Of a stretch of 64,000 bases of DNA, positions 48,160 through 61,078 are shown piece by piece. Position 1 is the first letter of the stretch. Every line of letters begins with the position of its first letter. The notes beneath the pieces are model-generated. The model saw only the letters and a list, made by a program, of their open reading frames with translations. It was not told the DNA's origin and ran no database searches. The DNA is from Sipunculus nudus (Eukaryota; Annelida; Sipuncula; Golfingiida; Sipunculidae): positions 24,501,714 through 24,565,713 of the forward strand of contig CM049320.1 of NCBI GenBank assembly GCA_026874595.1, written 5' to 3'. The position numbers and the translations under genes were made by a program.

Positions 48160-48222
48160 ATGGCGGTTGACATGGCGGACGAGGAAGACAGATGTGATCT
48201 GCCAAATATGATCACAAATAAG
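48160..48222 (+). CDS. Possible first coding exon (21 codons)
   Basis: ATGGCGG starts an acidic peptide (MAVDMADEEDRCDLPNMITN plus Lys) that ends exactly at a good donor (AAG, then GTGAGG). It sits in a locally GC-richer stretch 1.2 kb upstream of gene C. Joining it to the acceptor at 49396 does not keep frame with the gene C ATG, so it may belong to another transcript or be chance. Confidence 0.2.
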
Positions 48223-48714
48223 GTGAGGGCGAATTAAGTTAGCTGCGGCGCAGTACCTGTTTCAGTCATAACGTTGTTTGATCCATTCGTTTTATTATGA
48301 CCTTAAATGCCCACTCAAGACCAGCCAGGCCCACCTCCAGCGCGAGGTTAAGATCTGTCGTGCATATGAATATAATCTGCTGACAATGGCGGATTAAAGC
48401 ACCTTGGACCTCATATTTGACCTAGTCACTGACACAATTGCATGATCAGTAAATGTAACCATCATGTGACTCGAGATCTCTTCTCACTCATTTCTTATGT
48501 CGGTATGCACCCCCCCCCCCCCCCCCCCCGCCACATACACACACATGGTACCAGTTGGGTAACCAAAGTTATTTCAATAGTATAAGTTACATCTGAATAA
48601 AACAACTGTTTTAAATAGATAAAGATACGCAGATAAATTTCCATTATTTTGTGATCCAAAATGTTTGCTAAGGCATATATTTGATTTCTGACTTATCTCT
48701 GTTTTATATTTGCA

Positions 48715-49010
48715 GGAAACATGACCACATATGTAAAGAAACATGATATAAAGAAACATCCTGATCGGTGAACTGTACAAGTGTAAGCATTGTACGAAAT
48801 GTTTCCTCTTGCGAGACCATTGTGATACACAAAGCTTAACATACTGGGGCTATCATTCAAGTGTGAAGACTGGAAAACGATTCAGAAAAAATTGGTAATC
48901 GACTTGAATGTCAAACATTCCACAGGAGGGGAATCCTACATCCACGGGGAAAGTGTGGCAAAAGACCTTTCCATCGAGAATGCGCACTGCGAATAACGGT
49001 CGACGGTTAT
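48715..49010 (+). pseudogene. Decayed C2H2 fingers upstream of gene C
   Basis: YKCKHCTKCFLLRDHCDT reads as a finger missing proper His ligands. After it, TTCAAGTGTGAAGACTGGAA would read FKCEDCGKRF if one T were present after GACTG. A further CGKRPFHREC remnant follows at about 48951. The segment is broken by frameshifts and is not part of the gene C frame. Confidence 0.6.
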
Positions 49011-49074
49011 GTTCAGCGTCAGTGAGCCTCCGTTGCGAGGTTTGTTAATGAAACACGATACATTCCAGACATTA

Positions 49075-49398
49075 TGACACGAACCTCGCCTTATATATAA
49101 AATAATATATAATTAAAATATAGGTACTGTTATCATTTTAGAAATAACAAAAACGTTCGGTCTTTGTCGATGTAACAGACCCGAAGACTTAGTGTCAGTC
49201 ATTGCCAACAGGTGTCGCTAGTGTGGTTTAAATTCGTTTCAGGCATGACACGAACGTCGCCTTAAAGGAAAATATAGGTAATGTTATCATTTTAGAAATA
49301 TCAAAAACGTTCGGTCTTTGTCGATATAACAGACCCGAAGACTTAGTGTTATTCATTGCCAACAGGTGTTGTAAGTATGTTTTAAATTCGTTTCAGGC
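49075..49398 (+). repeat. 154-bp tandem duplication carrying the 3' splice site of gene C
   Basis: Two copies (49075-49244 and 49245-49398) share TGACACGAAC, CGTTCGGTCTTTGTCGAT, CAGACCCGAAGACTTAGTGT and AATTCGTTTCAGGCA. The candidate acceptor AG therefore occurs twice, at 49242 and 49396. Copy 1 has an extra AT-rich insert of about 20 bp. Confidence 0.85.
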
Positions 49399-49421
49399 AG
49401 TTTGTCTAAATTCAACACAGG

Positions 49422-50540
49422 ATGGATAAGAGTAAGGAAAAGCCCTTTCAATGTCAGGACTGTGGCAAATGTTTTAGTAGCAGGCCCTGCCTGATTGGTC
49501 ATAAAAGGTCACATAATGGAGAAAAACCATTTAAGTGTGAAGAATGTGGCGAATGTTTCGGCACTAAAGAAGTCTTAAAAGCCCATACATGGACTCATGA
49601 TAAGGAAAAACCATTCAAGTGTGATGAGTGTGGCAAATGTTTCAGTACAAAAATAAAGATAAATAGACATAAAAAGACACACAGCTCTGAAAAACCTTTC
49701 AAATGTGACGAATGTGGCAAATGTTTCCGCATAAAAAAATATTTAACCTTCAATAAATCAACTCATGCAAGGGAGAATCCATTTAAATGTGAAGAGTGTG
49801 GCAAATATTTTGCTGATTCAAGGAATCTTAAGGTTCATCAGAAGACACATAGTGCGAAAGCCTTTGTTTGTAAAGATTGTGGGAAATGTTTCCGTACAAA
49901 GCAGTGTCTGTTTGCACATATAAAAACGCACACAGGGGAAAAACCATACATGTGTGCGGAGTGCGGTAAGCGTTTCAGTCGGAGGGACAAACTTCGCAGA
50001 CATGAAGAAATTCACACTGGGGTCAGATCGTTTAAGTGTGATGACTGCGGCAAATGTTTCCGTGTAAAACGCTACCTTCTTGTACATAAAACAATTCACA
50101 CTGGGATAAAAATGCACAGGTGTGAAGACTGTGGTAAATATTTCAGAACCTCCGGTGAATTGTATTTACATAAGAAATCGCATTCCTGGGAAAAACCATA
50201 CACCTGCACAGAATGCGGCAAATCTTTTCTTTTGGGAGCCCACCTGCTTACACATCAAAGAATACATAGTGGGGAGAAACCGTTCATGTGCGAAACCTGT
50301 GGCAAATGTTTCAATCGATGTGACTATCTTTTAAAACATAAACGGATGCACACTGGAGAAAAACCGTACCAATGTGATATTTGTGGCAAATGTTTCAGTC
50401 GGAAAGATAACATGTCTACGCATAAAAGTAAACACGTTGGGTATTTATATAATGAAGAGAATAGCGACTCAATCAGTAAAATCACTGATTCCTCAAATAC
50501 TGTGAAGATGGAGACAACTGAATTATCAGTGAGTAAGTAG
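49422..50540 (+). CDS. C2H2 zinc-finger protein C (12 fingers)
   Basis: This 372-residue protein holds twelve C2H2 units from FQCQDCGKCFSSRPCLIGH (about residue 9) to YQCDICGKCFSRKDNMSTH, then a 32-residue Ser/Thr/Glu-rich tail (NEENSDSISKITDSS) that gene B lacks. Finger 4 (FKCDECGKCFRIKKYLTFNK) has Asn in place of the first zinc-binding His. The linker before finger 6 is shortened (HSAKAF). Fingers 9-12 are nearly identical to gene B. No KRAB or other effector domain is visible. It is probably a nuclear DNA-binding regulator. The start at 49422 follows a candidate acceptor at 49396 and the CTAAATTCAACACAGG context shared with gene B, which supports this ATG. Confidence 0.9.
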   Translation: MDKSKEKPFQCQDCGKCFSSRPCLIGHKRSHNGEKPFKCEECGECFGTKEVLKAHTWTHDKEKPFKCDECGKCFSTKIKINRHKKTHSSEKPFKCDECGKCFRIKKYLTFNKSTHARENPFKCEECGKYFADSRNLKVHQKTHSAKAFVCKDCGKCFRTKQCLFAHIKTHTGEKPYMCAECGKRFSRRDKLRRHEEIHTGVRSFKCDDCGKCFRVKRYLLVHKTIHTGIKMHRCEDCGKYFRTSGELYLHKKSHSWEKPYTCTECGKSFLLGAHLLTHQRIHSGEKPFMCETCGKCFNRCDYLLKHKRMHTGEKPYQCDICGKCFSRKDNMSTHKSKHVGYLYNEENSDSISKITDSSNTVKMETTELSVSK

Positions 50541-51220
<680 letters not shown>

Positions 51221-52996
51221 GAGTACTTGTGTGTGGGAATGGGTGTGGAAAAGGATATAATGCATTGTGTATAGACCATAACTTACATATAATAAAGGCG
51301 TTACTTATATCTTCATCTCTCTCCATGCTTAAATAATAGACAACACAACTGAATCACATATGTATCGTATACAACAGTCACGCTAAAAAATTACGTACAC
51401 GGTAGCTTTTATACGGTTTGAGGATGTTCATGCGAATGCATACACATTTAATGCTGAGATAAGTTTTATCTGGCCATTTTTTTTTATAATTAGCTCCAGA
51501 GATTATTTCAAGTTTATAGACATCAGATATGAGAAAAGGCTCCTTCAAGTGTAATTTCCTGTGACCCACCCCCCCCCCCCCCCTAATTTGGGTGATTCCA
51601 TTTAATTTCTCTCTGTAAGTATGTGCTGCCACTCTATGCATTTTTAGAGTAACATACTTTGTTTATATAAGACATATTTTCTATACATTTTTTATAGTTT
51701 TTGATACTTTTTTTTCTAAAATAATCATATTCCGATTCGATTATATGCCGTTTACTTGAACTTTTCACTGCAATAGCCATGTTATGTCAGTGTTCACTAT
51801 TTGGCGTTGATTGTCACTTTTTATCATTTATCCTTCAGAGTTTTATGATTCTTCCTTGCAAGATTTATACTTTTCTCAATGAAACCCAGAGTGCCACACT
51901 TGTAACTGGGTGTTTGCGTGTTCTGGTATATATGTTGGATGGAATAATTGATAAAGCAAAATACAAGAATAATACAAGATTATTTAATAACAATCTACAG
52001 AGCTAATGTATCTGGCCACCCGTAATCCCTACCGGCAACTCGACTAATGAATCCATCAGTTCACCGAGGTCTTTCATTAAAAAATAAAGTCTGACAAAGA
52101 AAAGAACAGAATAAGCAAAGTGACAAAATGGTGTGGACATATAATATTTGATTGTCACGCATGCGGCGTGTTTTTCTTTGTTCTAACTTACTGTACGTTA
52201 AAATCTGCTTGCATCACAGGGTCATGCGAAAGTGACTATGCAGGTCAGATTGCATGCGACTTTACAAATAAGGCAAAGAACTGGTTTATTCTCATTAGCA
52301 TAGTAACTCCACTTCCCTGGATCCCGAGCAAACAAAAAAAAACAAGTTTGACATTCTCAGATAGAGCTACCGCGGTGAGTCACAAAAAAGGTGACACGCA
52401 TGACCTTTGACCAGGAGGGAGGGCATGTGTGACAAATCAGTTATAGCCAAATGAAATGTTATGAAAGCCGCCTTGCGTCAATCATGGCATCGTTTCAAGC
52501 AAGAAGGACTTTATGCACATTAAATGTTCTATAATTAAAAGATATACAGACATACATACATATTACATAGTTTATGTTGTGTTGAATAGGAACTTATCGT
52601 ATTTAATTACACTAAATTACCCAAAACATTCCTTCAATATTTCTTTTTTTCAGGATTGTTCAAACCTTACTTGCTTTCTGGTTAAATTCTTCTTTACTTG
52701 AAGTTGTTTATTTAATTTTCTGTAGAATATTGTGTGAAATGTATAATTAAATGTAAAAGACAGTGTCTTTAACTACGGTGAATATGAAATATACAGAAAC
52801 TGGGTTTATGTTGTATTGATCATGCACTAGCTGGAAATAATGCTGTTCTTATAGCCAAAGTGTGCGTATTAATTGCGACAGGTACCTAATTTATACCCAA
52901 GGATTTAAATCTATTTGATTTTCTTTTTTTAATTGAGGATAAAAAGTGAACATTTTGTGAAATGTATAATTCAGTGTAAAAGGTATATAGTACATT
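51221..52996. other. Intergenic region, no recognised gene
   Basis: AT-rich sequence with a poly-C run at about 51567-51584. ORFs at 51779-52006 and 52120-52410 have no recognisable domain. Confidence 0.4.
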
Positions 52997-53153
52997 GGGC
53001 CTGTTGCAATAACATTTTACTGGACTTAAGCCCAGTTGGGGGCCTAAATACCATGATTACAATTGTGACGTCATAATGGTTACCATGGTGACACACAGAT
53101 GCCCCTGGGCTTAAGTCACCTACATGACTTAAGTCACCTTATTGCAACACACC
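52997..53153. mobile_element. 157-bp MITE, TTGCAATAA ends
   Basis: The ends GGGCCTGTTGCAATAA and TTATTGCAACACACC are inverted repeats, and both lead into GACTTAAG motifs. The middle (TTACAATTGTGACGTCATAA, then GGTTACCATGGTGACACA) also occurs at 26630-26725. Confidence 0.6.
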
Positions 53154-56100
53154 AATGAATATAAACCTACGGAAACTGGGTTTATGTTGTACTGGTCATG
53201 AACTATACTTTAGTTAGTCAATTAAGGACAACAATTAGAAGAATTAAATTAAAATACACAAACACGTTAAAGTTTTACCTACACGGTATGGGGTTGGGTA
53301 ATGTAAAGGGCATGGTCCGCATATCCTAATATCACTATTTGAAAGTAAAGTAATAGTAACATTGATAGAAGCCAAGTAATATTTATAGTAATAGTAATCG
53401 ATGAAGAATTGGTGTAATAGTAATAGTAATGGAACCCCAATAGTAAGATCCAACACAGGCTCCAGATGGAGGTTCTGCTTTTGTCAGTGTTTGATCATGA
53501 TAACGATGCATGGCGTAGCTGAGAATTATACAGGTCTGACGCAGATAATAATTGCACCGAGTAACAGAATATACTAAATGATCCAGGAATGTCCCTGGCG
53601 GGGTACCATAGTTTACAAGGAATATACGGCTCACTTTGTTCAGCTTTTAGCATTCTGATCTCCGATCTACCTCTTCTCCTCACATCAATATGAAGGACAC
53701 CTTGTTCTATAAATATATTCCTGAACAATATTTTTCCACATATTCTTATTCATATATGTTATTGGATCGTTATTGAGATTGTATGATCTAAACAATCTAA
53801 CAATGTCACAAACAAATCCACTAGAAATGTAACAAATACTAAGGTATGGTCAAGTCAAACCCGCACACTGGCCAATCAAAATGAAGGAACAGTTTGTCGG
53901 TAATACTTAACATATCAATTGATTAATGCCTACGGTCCACTGGTCACAAAAGACGATGCCATACAGTAACAAAATTAATTCTTTGTTTTCCACTGTGAAA
54001 AGATTACCGAGGTATACAGAAAAATTAGGATATTAATAACAGTATTTGTACAGAGTATAACTAATTTAGAACAAACTGTGAATGAGAGAGAGAAGCCTTT
54101 ATGTTAGAACTCATTTAGTGTGATGCCAGATATAAAAAGGATTTACTGTAGTGGTCAAGCCAAATCTTACAGGCGGGTATCGGTATTAGTTTATATAAAA
54201 CCAATTATCAAAACAATTGTGATATTTATGTATCTTTTTGTTTTATTTTATTATTATTTAAATGTGATGAATGTGCTTCTACACTTGCAGCACCTGTTAC
54301 ATACACATTATATATACATATAATATAAATATATTATAAGAACACAATATATACTGTTATCTTTTATTCCATATTATACCAAATGGCACGTTCTCCGTGT
54401 TTTAATTTTTTTAAATTCCAAATTTGTATACACATAAGGCAAAATCAGGTAGGTTTATCAGGCACCGCGATTCACTCATTACCCACCGCATAAAACAAAA
54501 TAATTCTTCTGACTGTCATGAGGAATTTACCGATTTTTAGCTCCAGCTGCTGGGACATTGTATTAAAGAAAATAAAAAAGTTCAATGAAATTTCGTTTTG
54601 TTATGATAATCTCGCGTTTAGCAAAAAAATCTGTTATCATCATATTGTCCCTTGAGCATATAAATTTTTATCGAAAATTTATAGTAAGAATGGGGAAAAA
54701 ATCAATCCTTCCATTGATATCTAATACAAGGTGACTAAGAGCCCAATATACCCATTTCAGTTTTTTCAGCAGCGTCACATGCCCGACTGAACATGGAAAT
54801 ATGCGCCAGTGCACCTGGTAATCTAGGCCAATATGTGAATGCATATATAGACGGATTTAGAGGGGGCGTCCTCGCCGTGCGCCCTCCTGTTGGAGCAGAT
54901 AGGGATTGTTTTAAGAGGTTCGTGTTAGAATCCCATCCGTTTCACCTGTGTTCTAATAATTTGTGGTGAATGTCCATTTCAGGGAATTTCTAGACAACGA
55001 TCACAGCCCTGTGCCATATCGACCCAAGCTGTTAGTTAGATTCTTTTTGAGTTGTTAATTTTTAGGATGTAGATTGCAGTATATACAGTTGAACAATTCA
55101 GCTCTGCAAGTTGCATCAAACAATTAATACACTAGTACACATATTGTAAAGAAAAATTATTAGTACATATTCTACAGGAAATCTAATATTAAACGGTTCC
55201 CTCCCATGAAGGATGTCTATTCAAAGCCATCCCGCAAGTCTATTTTCACGAGCTCGTGTCTTGCATTTTCACGTTTTCAAATGTTTAAGGACACACAAAT
55301 GTCAATTGGGTCCTGTGGATCAGGGGTAGAACAAACGACTCAAAGCCCGGAGGTTGAGGCGGAGAGATTTTCAAGGTCGGCCCCCAGCCTCCGTCCAGTG
55401 TGAGCGCTCAGCAGGCTTAATTGGAACACTGTGCCCCACAGCCGTGCATCACTCACAAACGAATGCGTCTTCGGGGGGTTCCTCGGTGCTATGACCCAGC
55501 AATGGAGTTGATTACACATCCAGGACCAGCAAGTGTGGTAAATACCGTATGTATATTTCTCTTTCTGGTGAAGATAAATTCAAAGGGACAAGATGATTCC
55601 ATCTTCTGAAACCAAACATCGAATGTCAGTCATTGGCTTTATAATGGATTCACTTTCATGATGACTGTAATTTTGTCGAAAACGCGATGGAATGATAATT
55701 GATATAAAGCAAAAAATTACAGGTGGATAAGAATAAGAATGGGACGTCCTGAACAGAATGTCAGGCAGGGAGAAAAAATGGATGTTCACTAACTTGGAAA
55801 TGTTTCACTGCATTAGAACAGAAATCCAACGAATTTGAGCCCGTTATATGAGAAGAAGCAGTTTTATTTATGATGTATATGATTATCAAATTCTTTTGCA
55901 ATTAAGGCAGACTTTATAAGGAGGACTTTTAATTTCAACCGACACTTATTCATATATACTCTGCCAGCAATGATGGATGGTGGGTCCTGAAGTGTTTTCT
56001 CTTTAAGATTCTAAATATCCTGTTTTTTTAAATATGTATCAGAATCTCATGTTTTGCAGGAATACAAATACAGACTCCAAGACTCCATTAACCTGCATCC

Positions 56101-56905
56101 CGCCAGACCCTCCAAACGTGGAATTTCGTATTGCAGAAGTATTGTGAAGAATTATCAAGAATCTGAGCAGCTGTAACTTTCTCAAGTTATATTCCTAGTT
56201 TGTTGACGTGACCATACTTTTTCAATCTAAAAATACTTTCTCCAGCTATTCTTCAGCTTCAGCTAAGTTGCAGATTTTGCGTGTGTCTCAAATGCCCTCA
56301 AATGAGTTAATCAAGAACAGCTGTCATTTTCTCCATTATATCCATTCCTAGTCTGTAGACGAGACCTTACTTTTTCATCTAAAATGTTTTCTTCATACTT
56401 ATTGTTAAGTTCAAGAATTTTGTCTGAAATGCCCGTGCAGGCATCATGAGATCTGTCCCCCCCCCCCCCCCCCCGAAATTCTGGACCCGCCCCTCGAATG
56501 AAATCAAGGGCTGAGGAGTACCCCATATAAAGGACAACCCACCTGTTGTGTATAAAACATACGGTGTTCTCATGGAATAGGGTAATCAATCTTGCAGCCA
56601 GCCTGACTGTAGCCTGACTGTAATGAGTAGATATATACGGCGCCGGTCTCTGAGAGATGCTATATAATCCGATAATTATTCTATGCCGATAGGTATGTTG
56701 TACATAGTTTTGGTTCAATTAATAAAAAGACTTCCAATTGACTGTAGTGAAATGAGTGCGCTTACAAAACAGAATACAATATAGATGATCCCAGGAGACC
56801 TGTGTGAGACAAGCACTGGACTGATAACACCCCCCCCCCCCCCCAATTAAACGCATTTTGTTATATGTTTGTGTTTTATTTGAAAGGGTCTTTTTGTGTC
56901 TCAAT
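53154..56905. other. Intergenic region, no recognised gene
   Basis: It contains an (AATAGT)n-like stretch at 53380-53450 and C runs at about 56459-56475 and 56829-56843. The first C run precedes GGACCCGCCCC, a probable end of the GGCGGATCCAG element family. Short ORFs here have no recognisable content. Confidence 0.45.
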
Positions 56906-57476
56906 TTATATATAATCAAGGCTCCATTGCTGGTTTGCGCCACCATGTAGTTGATACGCACACAAGGGGGCGCCGTCGGCGGAGTTATAGCCGGTTATAT
57001 CAAGAGCCTCGTTTTGATTGTTGCGGTTGACTATTTTATCGCCTGATAACACCCACTGCTGGCGGGGGTTGTGTGGGTTGTACGGCTGGAGACGAACTTC
57101 ACCGACTGAAAATAATAATGATAAAAATATGTGACTACAATTTTGCTGATAGGAATTTATGTTGTATATTCTCTGCATGAAATATTTGTTGTTTGTGAGG
57201 TAGTCAGCATTGCATGTGAGATGTGTTGACGATAGCCTCTTTTTGATATATGGAAATACCCTTTTTTCCTTTTTATCGGATTCTATTCAGCTTATTTGCA
57301 TTAACATAAATTATTACTTCAGAATTTGATATTAGAACAAATATAACTTTCTTTATTATGTACTAAAATTGTAAAACCAGACAATCTCATGTTTAATATA
57401 GATGTATTTTCATACACAAAAATACGATTATAAATTATCAAATAGAGCAAGCGAGCTCACCGAAATACAGGCCTAT

Positions 57477-57536
<60 letters not shown>

Positions 57537-58384
57537 TAAAAAGAAGGATTTCCTTAAGTTTACATGTAAAGTTACACTACAGGTGTAAAAATAGGTTTAC
57601 AACGAAAACTGATAATGTCTTGATACCACATTAAAGATAAGTATTAAGTAGCATGAACGATAGATTGGTCATAAGCAGCATCTAGTGTTAATGATATACA
57701 AGTTTTTTTTTATTTTTTTCTGTTTATGTTAGACTTTGATTTGAATCACATCATAACCCACAGTCGAAATTAGTTTACTATGTCCTCGTATATTTCGCCT
57801 GAAATCTTATGAAGAATGAAAAATAAACTTTACGTGATGAAAATATGCTTTAAAGTTACATTTTCTCTATATCAATCGATTGTGTATTTTCGGATCACCG
57901 ACAATAAAGCTTGGACTATAAATTTGTACCATACAATGACCAAACTATATACCAATGTCCATCATAAATTGTATTTCATCTATAAAAGTTTAGGATATTG
58001 AAGAAAATGTAATTACCAAGATGGTTATTTCTCTTCAAAATACCGTATGCTGGGCTGCACTCAGACATTTATAATACCGTAAATAAACATTTTAGCACAA
58101 GCACCATAAAGTACCTAATAAATGTATACCTACATGACGCATCAAGAGCGTAATCATTGAGCTTAGACCGTATGATACCACTGTCGTCTTGGTACCACAA
58201 CTGGTTGTCTTGTGTTCCTTTTTTCTTGGACATTTTCGAGCGACTCCTCGGATAATACAACCGGTCGTCTTGACTTCCATGTTTCATGAACATAATGGCG
58301 CGAGTCCCAGGGGAGCGATTTGATCCTTCTACCCCCAAGACTTTGCCGTTCAAGTGACTACGGATGAAGAAGTAGTTCGGCGCA
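56906..58384 (-). CDS. Ricin-B-type (beta-trefoil) lectin-domain protein, C-terminal two exons, partial
   Basis: Exon 58384-58134 (minus) follows a CCCCAG acceptor and encodes APNYFFIRSHLNGKVLGVEG through QDNQLWYQDDSGIIRSKL to LDAS. Exon 57105-56906 follows TTTTCAG and continues FGEVRLQPYNPHNPRQQWVL through NQQWSLDYI to the stop. The splice phases match (one base plus two). Together they give about 148 residues with the Q-x-W motifs QLW, QQW and QQW, in keeping with one carbohydrate-binding beta-trefoil. In known families this fold binds galactose-type sugars. Whether this protein is secreted or fused to other domains is unknown because the 5' exons were not found. No toxin catalytic domain is visible. 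A (TA)n array sits in the intron. Confidence 0.82.
57477..57533. repeat. (TA)n microsatellite in lectin intron
   Basis: About 55 bp of uninterrupted TA. Confidence 0.95.
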
Positions 58385-59125
58385 CTGGGGAGAGAAAATG
58401 CGGGAAAATGATGAATCCGTACGCGACAAAAAAGTCCGGAAGGGGGGAAATAATGCTACAAGACATACCGATTTATCATACAAAAAAATTGATGTTATTT
58501 CATGTAAACATTGAAGAACTTTGTTAAAGAGCATACGCATAAACAGAAGAACGTTATATCATATCATATGATATTAATACACTGCGCCGAATCCTGCACA
58601 CAAGAGTACGACTCTGCTGATTTGGGATTTTGGACCAAAAAAAAACAACTTTTCCAACAATGCACTTGGGATTAAAGATACACCATCAGCGTAGGCATTA
58701 ATGTAGTGAAGAGGATATTGTAGTGCGCCAAAATGTACTGGAAAAAATTTCAAGGCAAATCACATTAACATGGGGTTTTTTTAGTGGTAAGGACATCCTG
58801 GAATGAATAATATTTTTTTCTGTTAGCAAGCGTATATTCATTTTCAACAAAAGGAGTTTCTTTGAACTGTGACAAATTTTGATTCTTGAGCGTGACACTT
58901 GAGACAAGTAGTCCCGGCCTTCCCACAATTCCTTACTAGAAGAGGGTCGTTTTGAGCAGAGAGGCAATATTAAAACAACACAAGCATTCTATATCAATGG
59001 AAATGAAGTAAAAAGTGATCATATGCTATATCAGTCAAATTACAGTTATGTAGGTAGGTTTCGAAATATTTATTATATTGTTTTTTTTTTAATAATAGTA
59101 TTAATATGTATATATAATATGTGTG
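58385..59125. other. Lectin gene 5' side, probable intron
   Basis: AT-rich, with no further lectin exon visible on the minus strand. Short ORFs on the minus strand (e.g. 58698-58967) have no recognisable content. Confidence 0.4.
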
Positions 59126-60022
59126 TGTCAAAGTGGAAATTACATTCCAATAGGATTGGAAATTCCACGAAGGGGTCACAATTGGGATCTCCACTGGCTT
59201 AAGTCCAGTAGAAATCCCCAATTGTGACCTCTCCTAGGAGAAATTAAAATATCACTAGGACAATTTCAAATCCATCTAGGTGAATTTGAAATCTAACTAT
59301 GAGTAAATCTCTACTAGGAGAAATTAAAATTCTACAAGGACAATTTCCAATTCACCTAGATGAATCTGAAATTCGACCACAAGTAGGAGAAAATATATCA
59401 GAATCAATCTGAAAGCACAATGTGTTCAAATAATATTCATTAATTAGCACGATAAGTCATTTGCATCAGCACTTTTAAACAACTCTGCCCCACTCATTAA
59501 GGCTTTTCAGGCAATATATAATTTTAAAGCACATATCAAGCACATTGAGTAAACATAATTAATATTCACTAACACAAACAAAACAAAAAATTTAAATTCT
59601 GCCAATATATTTTGCTGTAGTAAAATCAGTTTGAGAGCATATAAGATCTTCAAAGGGTATTTCTTTTATTATTACATATATTATTTTGAATCAACATGAT
59701 TAAACAAATGTGCATCACTGTTGACAGTGTAGTATTGTAAATTCACGTTCATAATAAAACACTGAGAATTACGTTAAGAGTCCATTATTAGATTTGAGAG
59801 ATTACAGTTTTTTTCTAGGTACACATACTTATGTGTAAATAATATAAATAGTTTTAGGATGTTTAGTAGGATTTTATTTTCTCCTCAGAGAGATTACGAT
59901 TGGGATTTCTCATAGACTCAAGCCAGTAGAGATCTAAATCGTGATTTTCCCTAGTAGAGAACCCAATTGTGATCTCTCCTAGGGAATTTCCAATCCTACT
60001 GAATTGTTTTCCCACTTTGACA
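59126..60022. mobile_element. 897-bp TIR element
   Basis: The ends begin TGTCAAAGTGG on both sides and run inward to TAGGATTGGAAATTC. Inside each end is a second inverted block around CACAATTGGGATCTCC, AAGTCCAGTAG and CTCCTAGG. It sits against (TA)n DNA at its right side. There is no transposase ORF. Confidence 0.7.
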
Positions 60023-60024
60023 TT

Positions 60025-60027
<3 letters not shown>

Positions 60028-60100
<73 letters not shown>
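60028..60100. repeat. (TA)n microsatellite
   Basis: About 70 bp of TA with one TTTA interruption near 60087. Confidence 0.95.
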
Positions 60101-60429
60101 AAGAATATTAACATGTATCTTACCTTTTATTTATATGTGTATATATTGTTTATATATATATTTACCGGCAAGGTAAGGGATATGTCAATATTGTTTATAT
60201 ACATATAAAATACCTATATACCTACATGTACCACATCCAGTATATATACACAGTTATTCAGTAAATTTAAACATAACCATCAAAATTTAAACCAATATTA
60301 AGCAAAATATATACAAAAAGCCAGATTAGAAACTCACAAAACGCAATACGACCAATAACGGCGTCTTTCATTCATTATTTGGTTCCTTTAACAGAACTAA
60401 CCCTTCAGGTACGTGCTTTGGAAAGAATT

Positions 60430-61043
60430 CTCTCAAAATGCAAATCAATAAACTGAATATGAACGGAAAACATTTGCTTATTTTCTATTCACGAATTTAA
60501 CCTTGAGCTGATTGGTGAGCCATAAGGGGCATGAATATTCATGAATGATCATATAACTGGTTATGCTGTACTTCTTAAGGTCAAAGTTCATGGTCAGGCT
60601 CCTAACCTTTGCCTCCTTGAGGCAGCGCCTCTTGCAGTGACCTGCATTTGCTGCATTTTTACCTGAACCTTCTCATTCATGTAGTCGGTGGACACACAAG
60701 GGGATACTAGTACTCCTTTGCAGGGCCTGTAACAAAAATTATATATGTATTTATCTCATAATAATTCTCCCATAATGCAAACTAATGAAGTGAAATGAAC
60801 GTATAATATTTGCTTAATTTCTACTCACGTATATATATACCTGAGCTGATTGGTGAGCCAAAAGGGGCATGTGTAGTCATGAATATTCATGTAAATGATT
60901 ATGCCATAACTATTAAGGTCAAAGGTCATGGTCAGGCTACTAACCCTTGCGACCTCTTCATGTTTGCCTGTTTCTTCATAGCCCTTACGTTTCCACCGAA
61001 GACAGGTAGGTCGAATCCTGGTTGGGACCTGTAACGAAACTTT
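60430..61043. repeat. Diverged tandem duplication (about 340-bp period)
   Basis: Both halves contain GAGCTGATTGGTGAGCCA, AAGGGGCATG, TGAATATTCATG, TTAAGGTCAAAG and CATGGTCAGGCT, starting about 60430 and 60770. The last 100-130 bp of each half are less alike. On the minus strand each half starts with GTTACAGG. Confidence 0.75.
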
Positions 61044-61078
61044 TGATCAAGCAATCTGTACACATACTATAATATTTT

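Noticed and set aside
48160-49422. 48160-48222 as the first coding exon of gene C
   Set aside because: Splicing to either acceptor (49242 or 49396) does not reach the gene C ATG in frame; kept only as a weak separate exon candidate.
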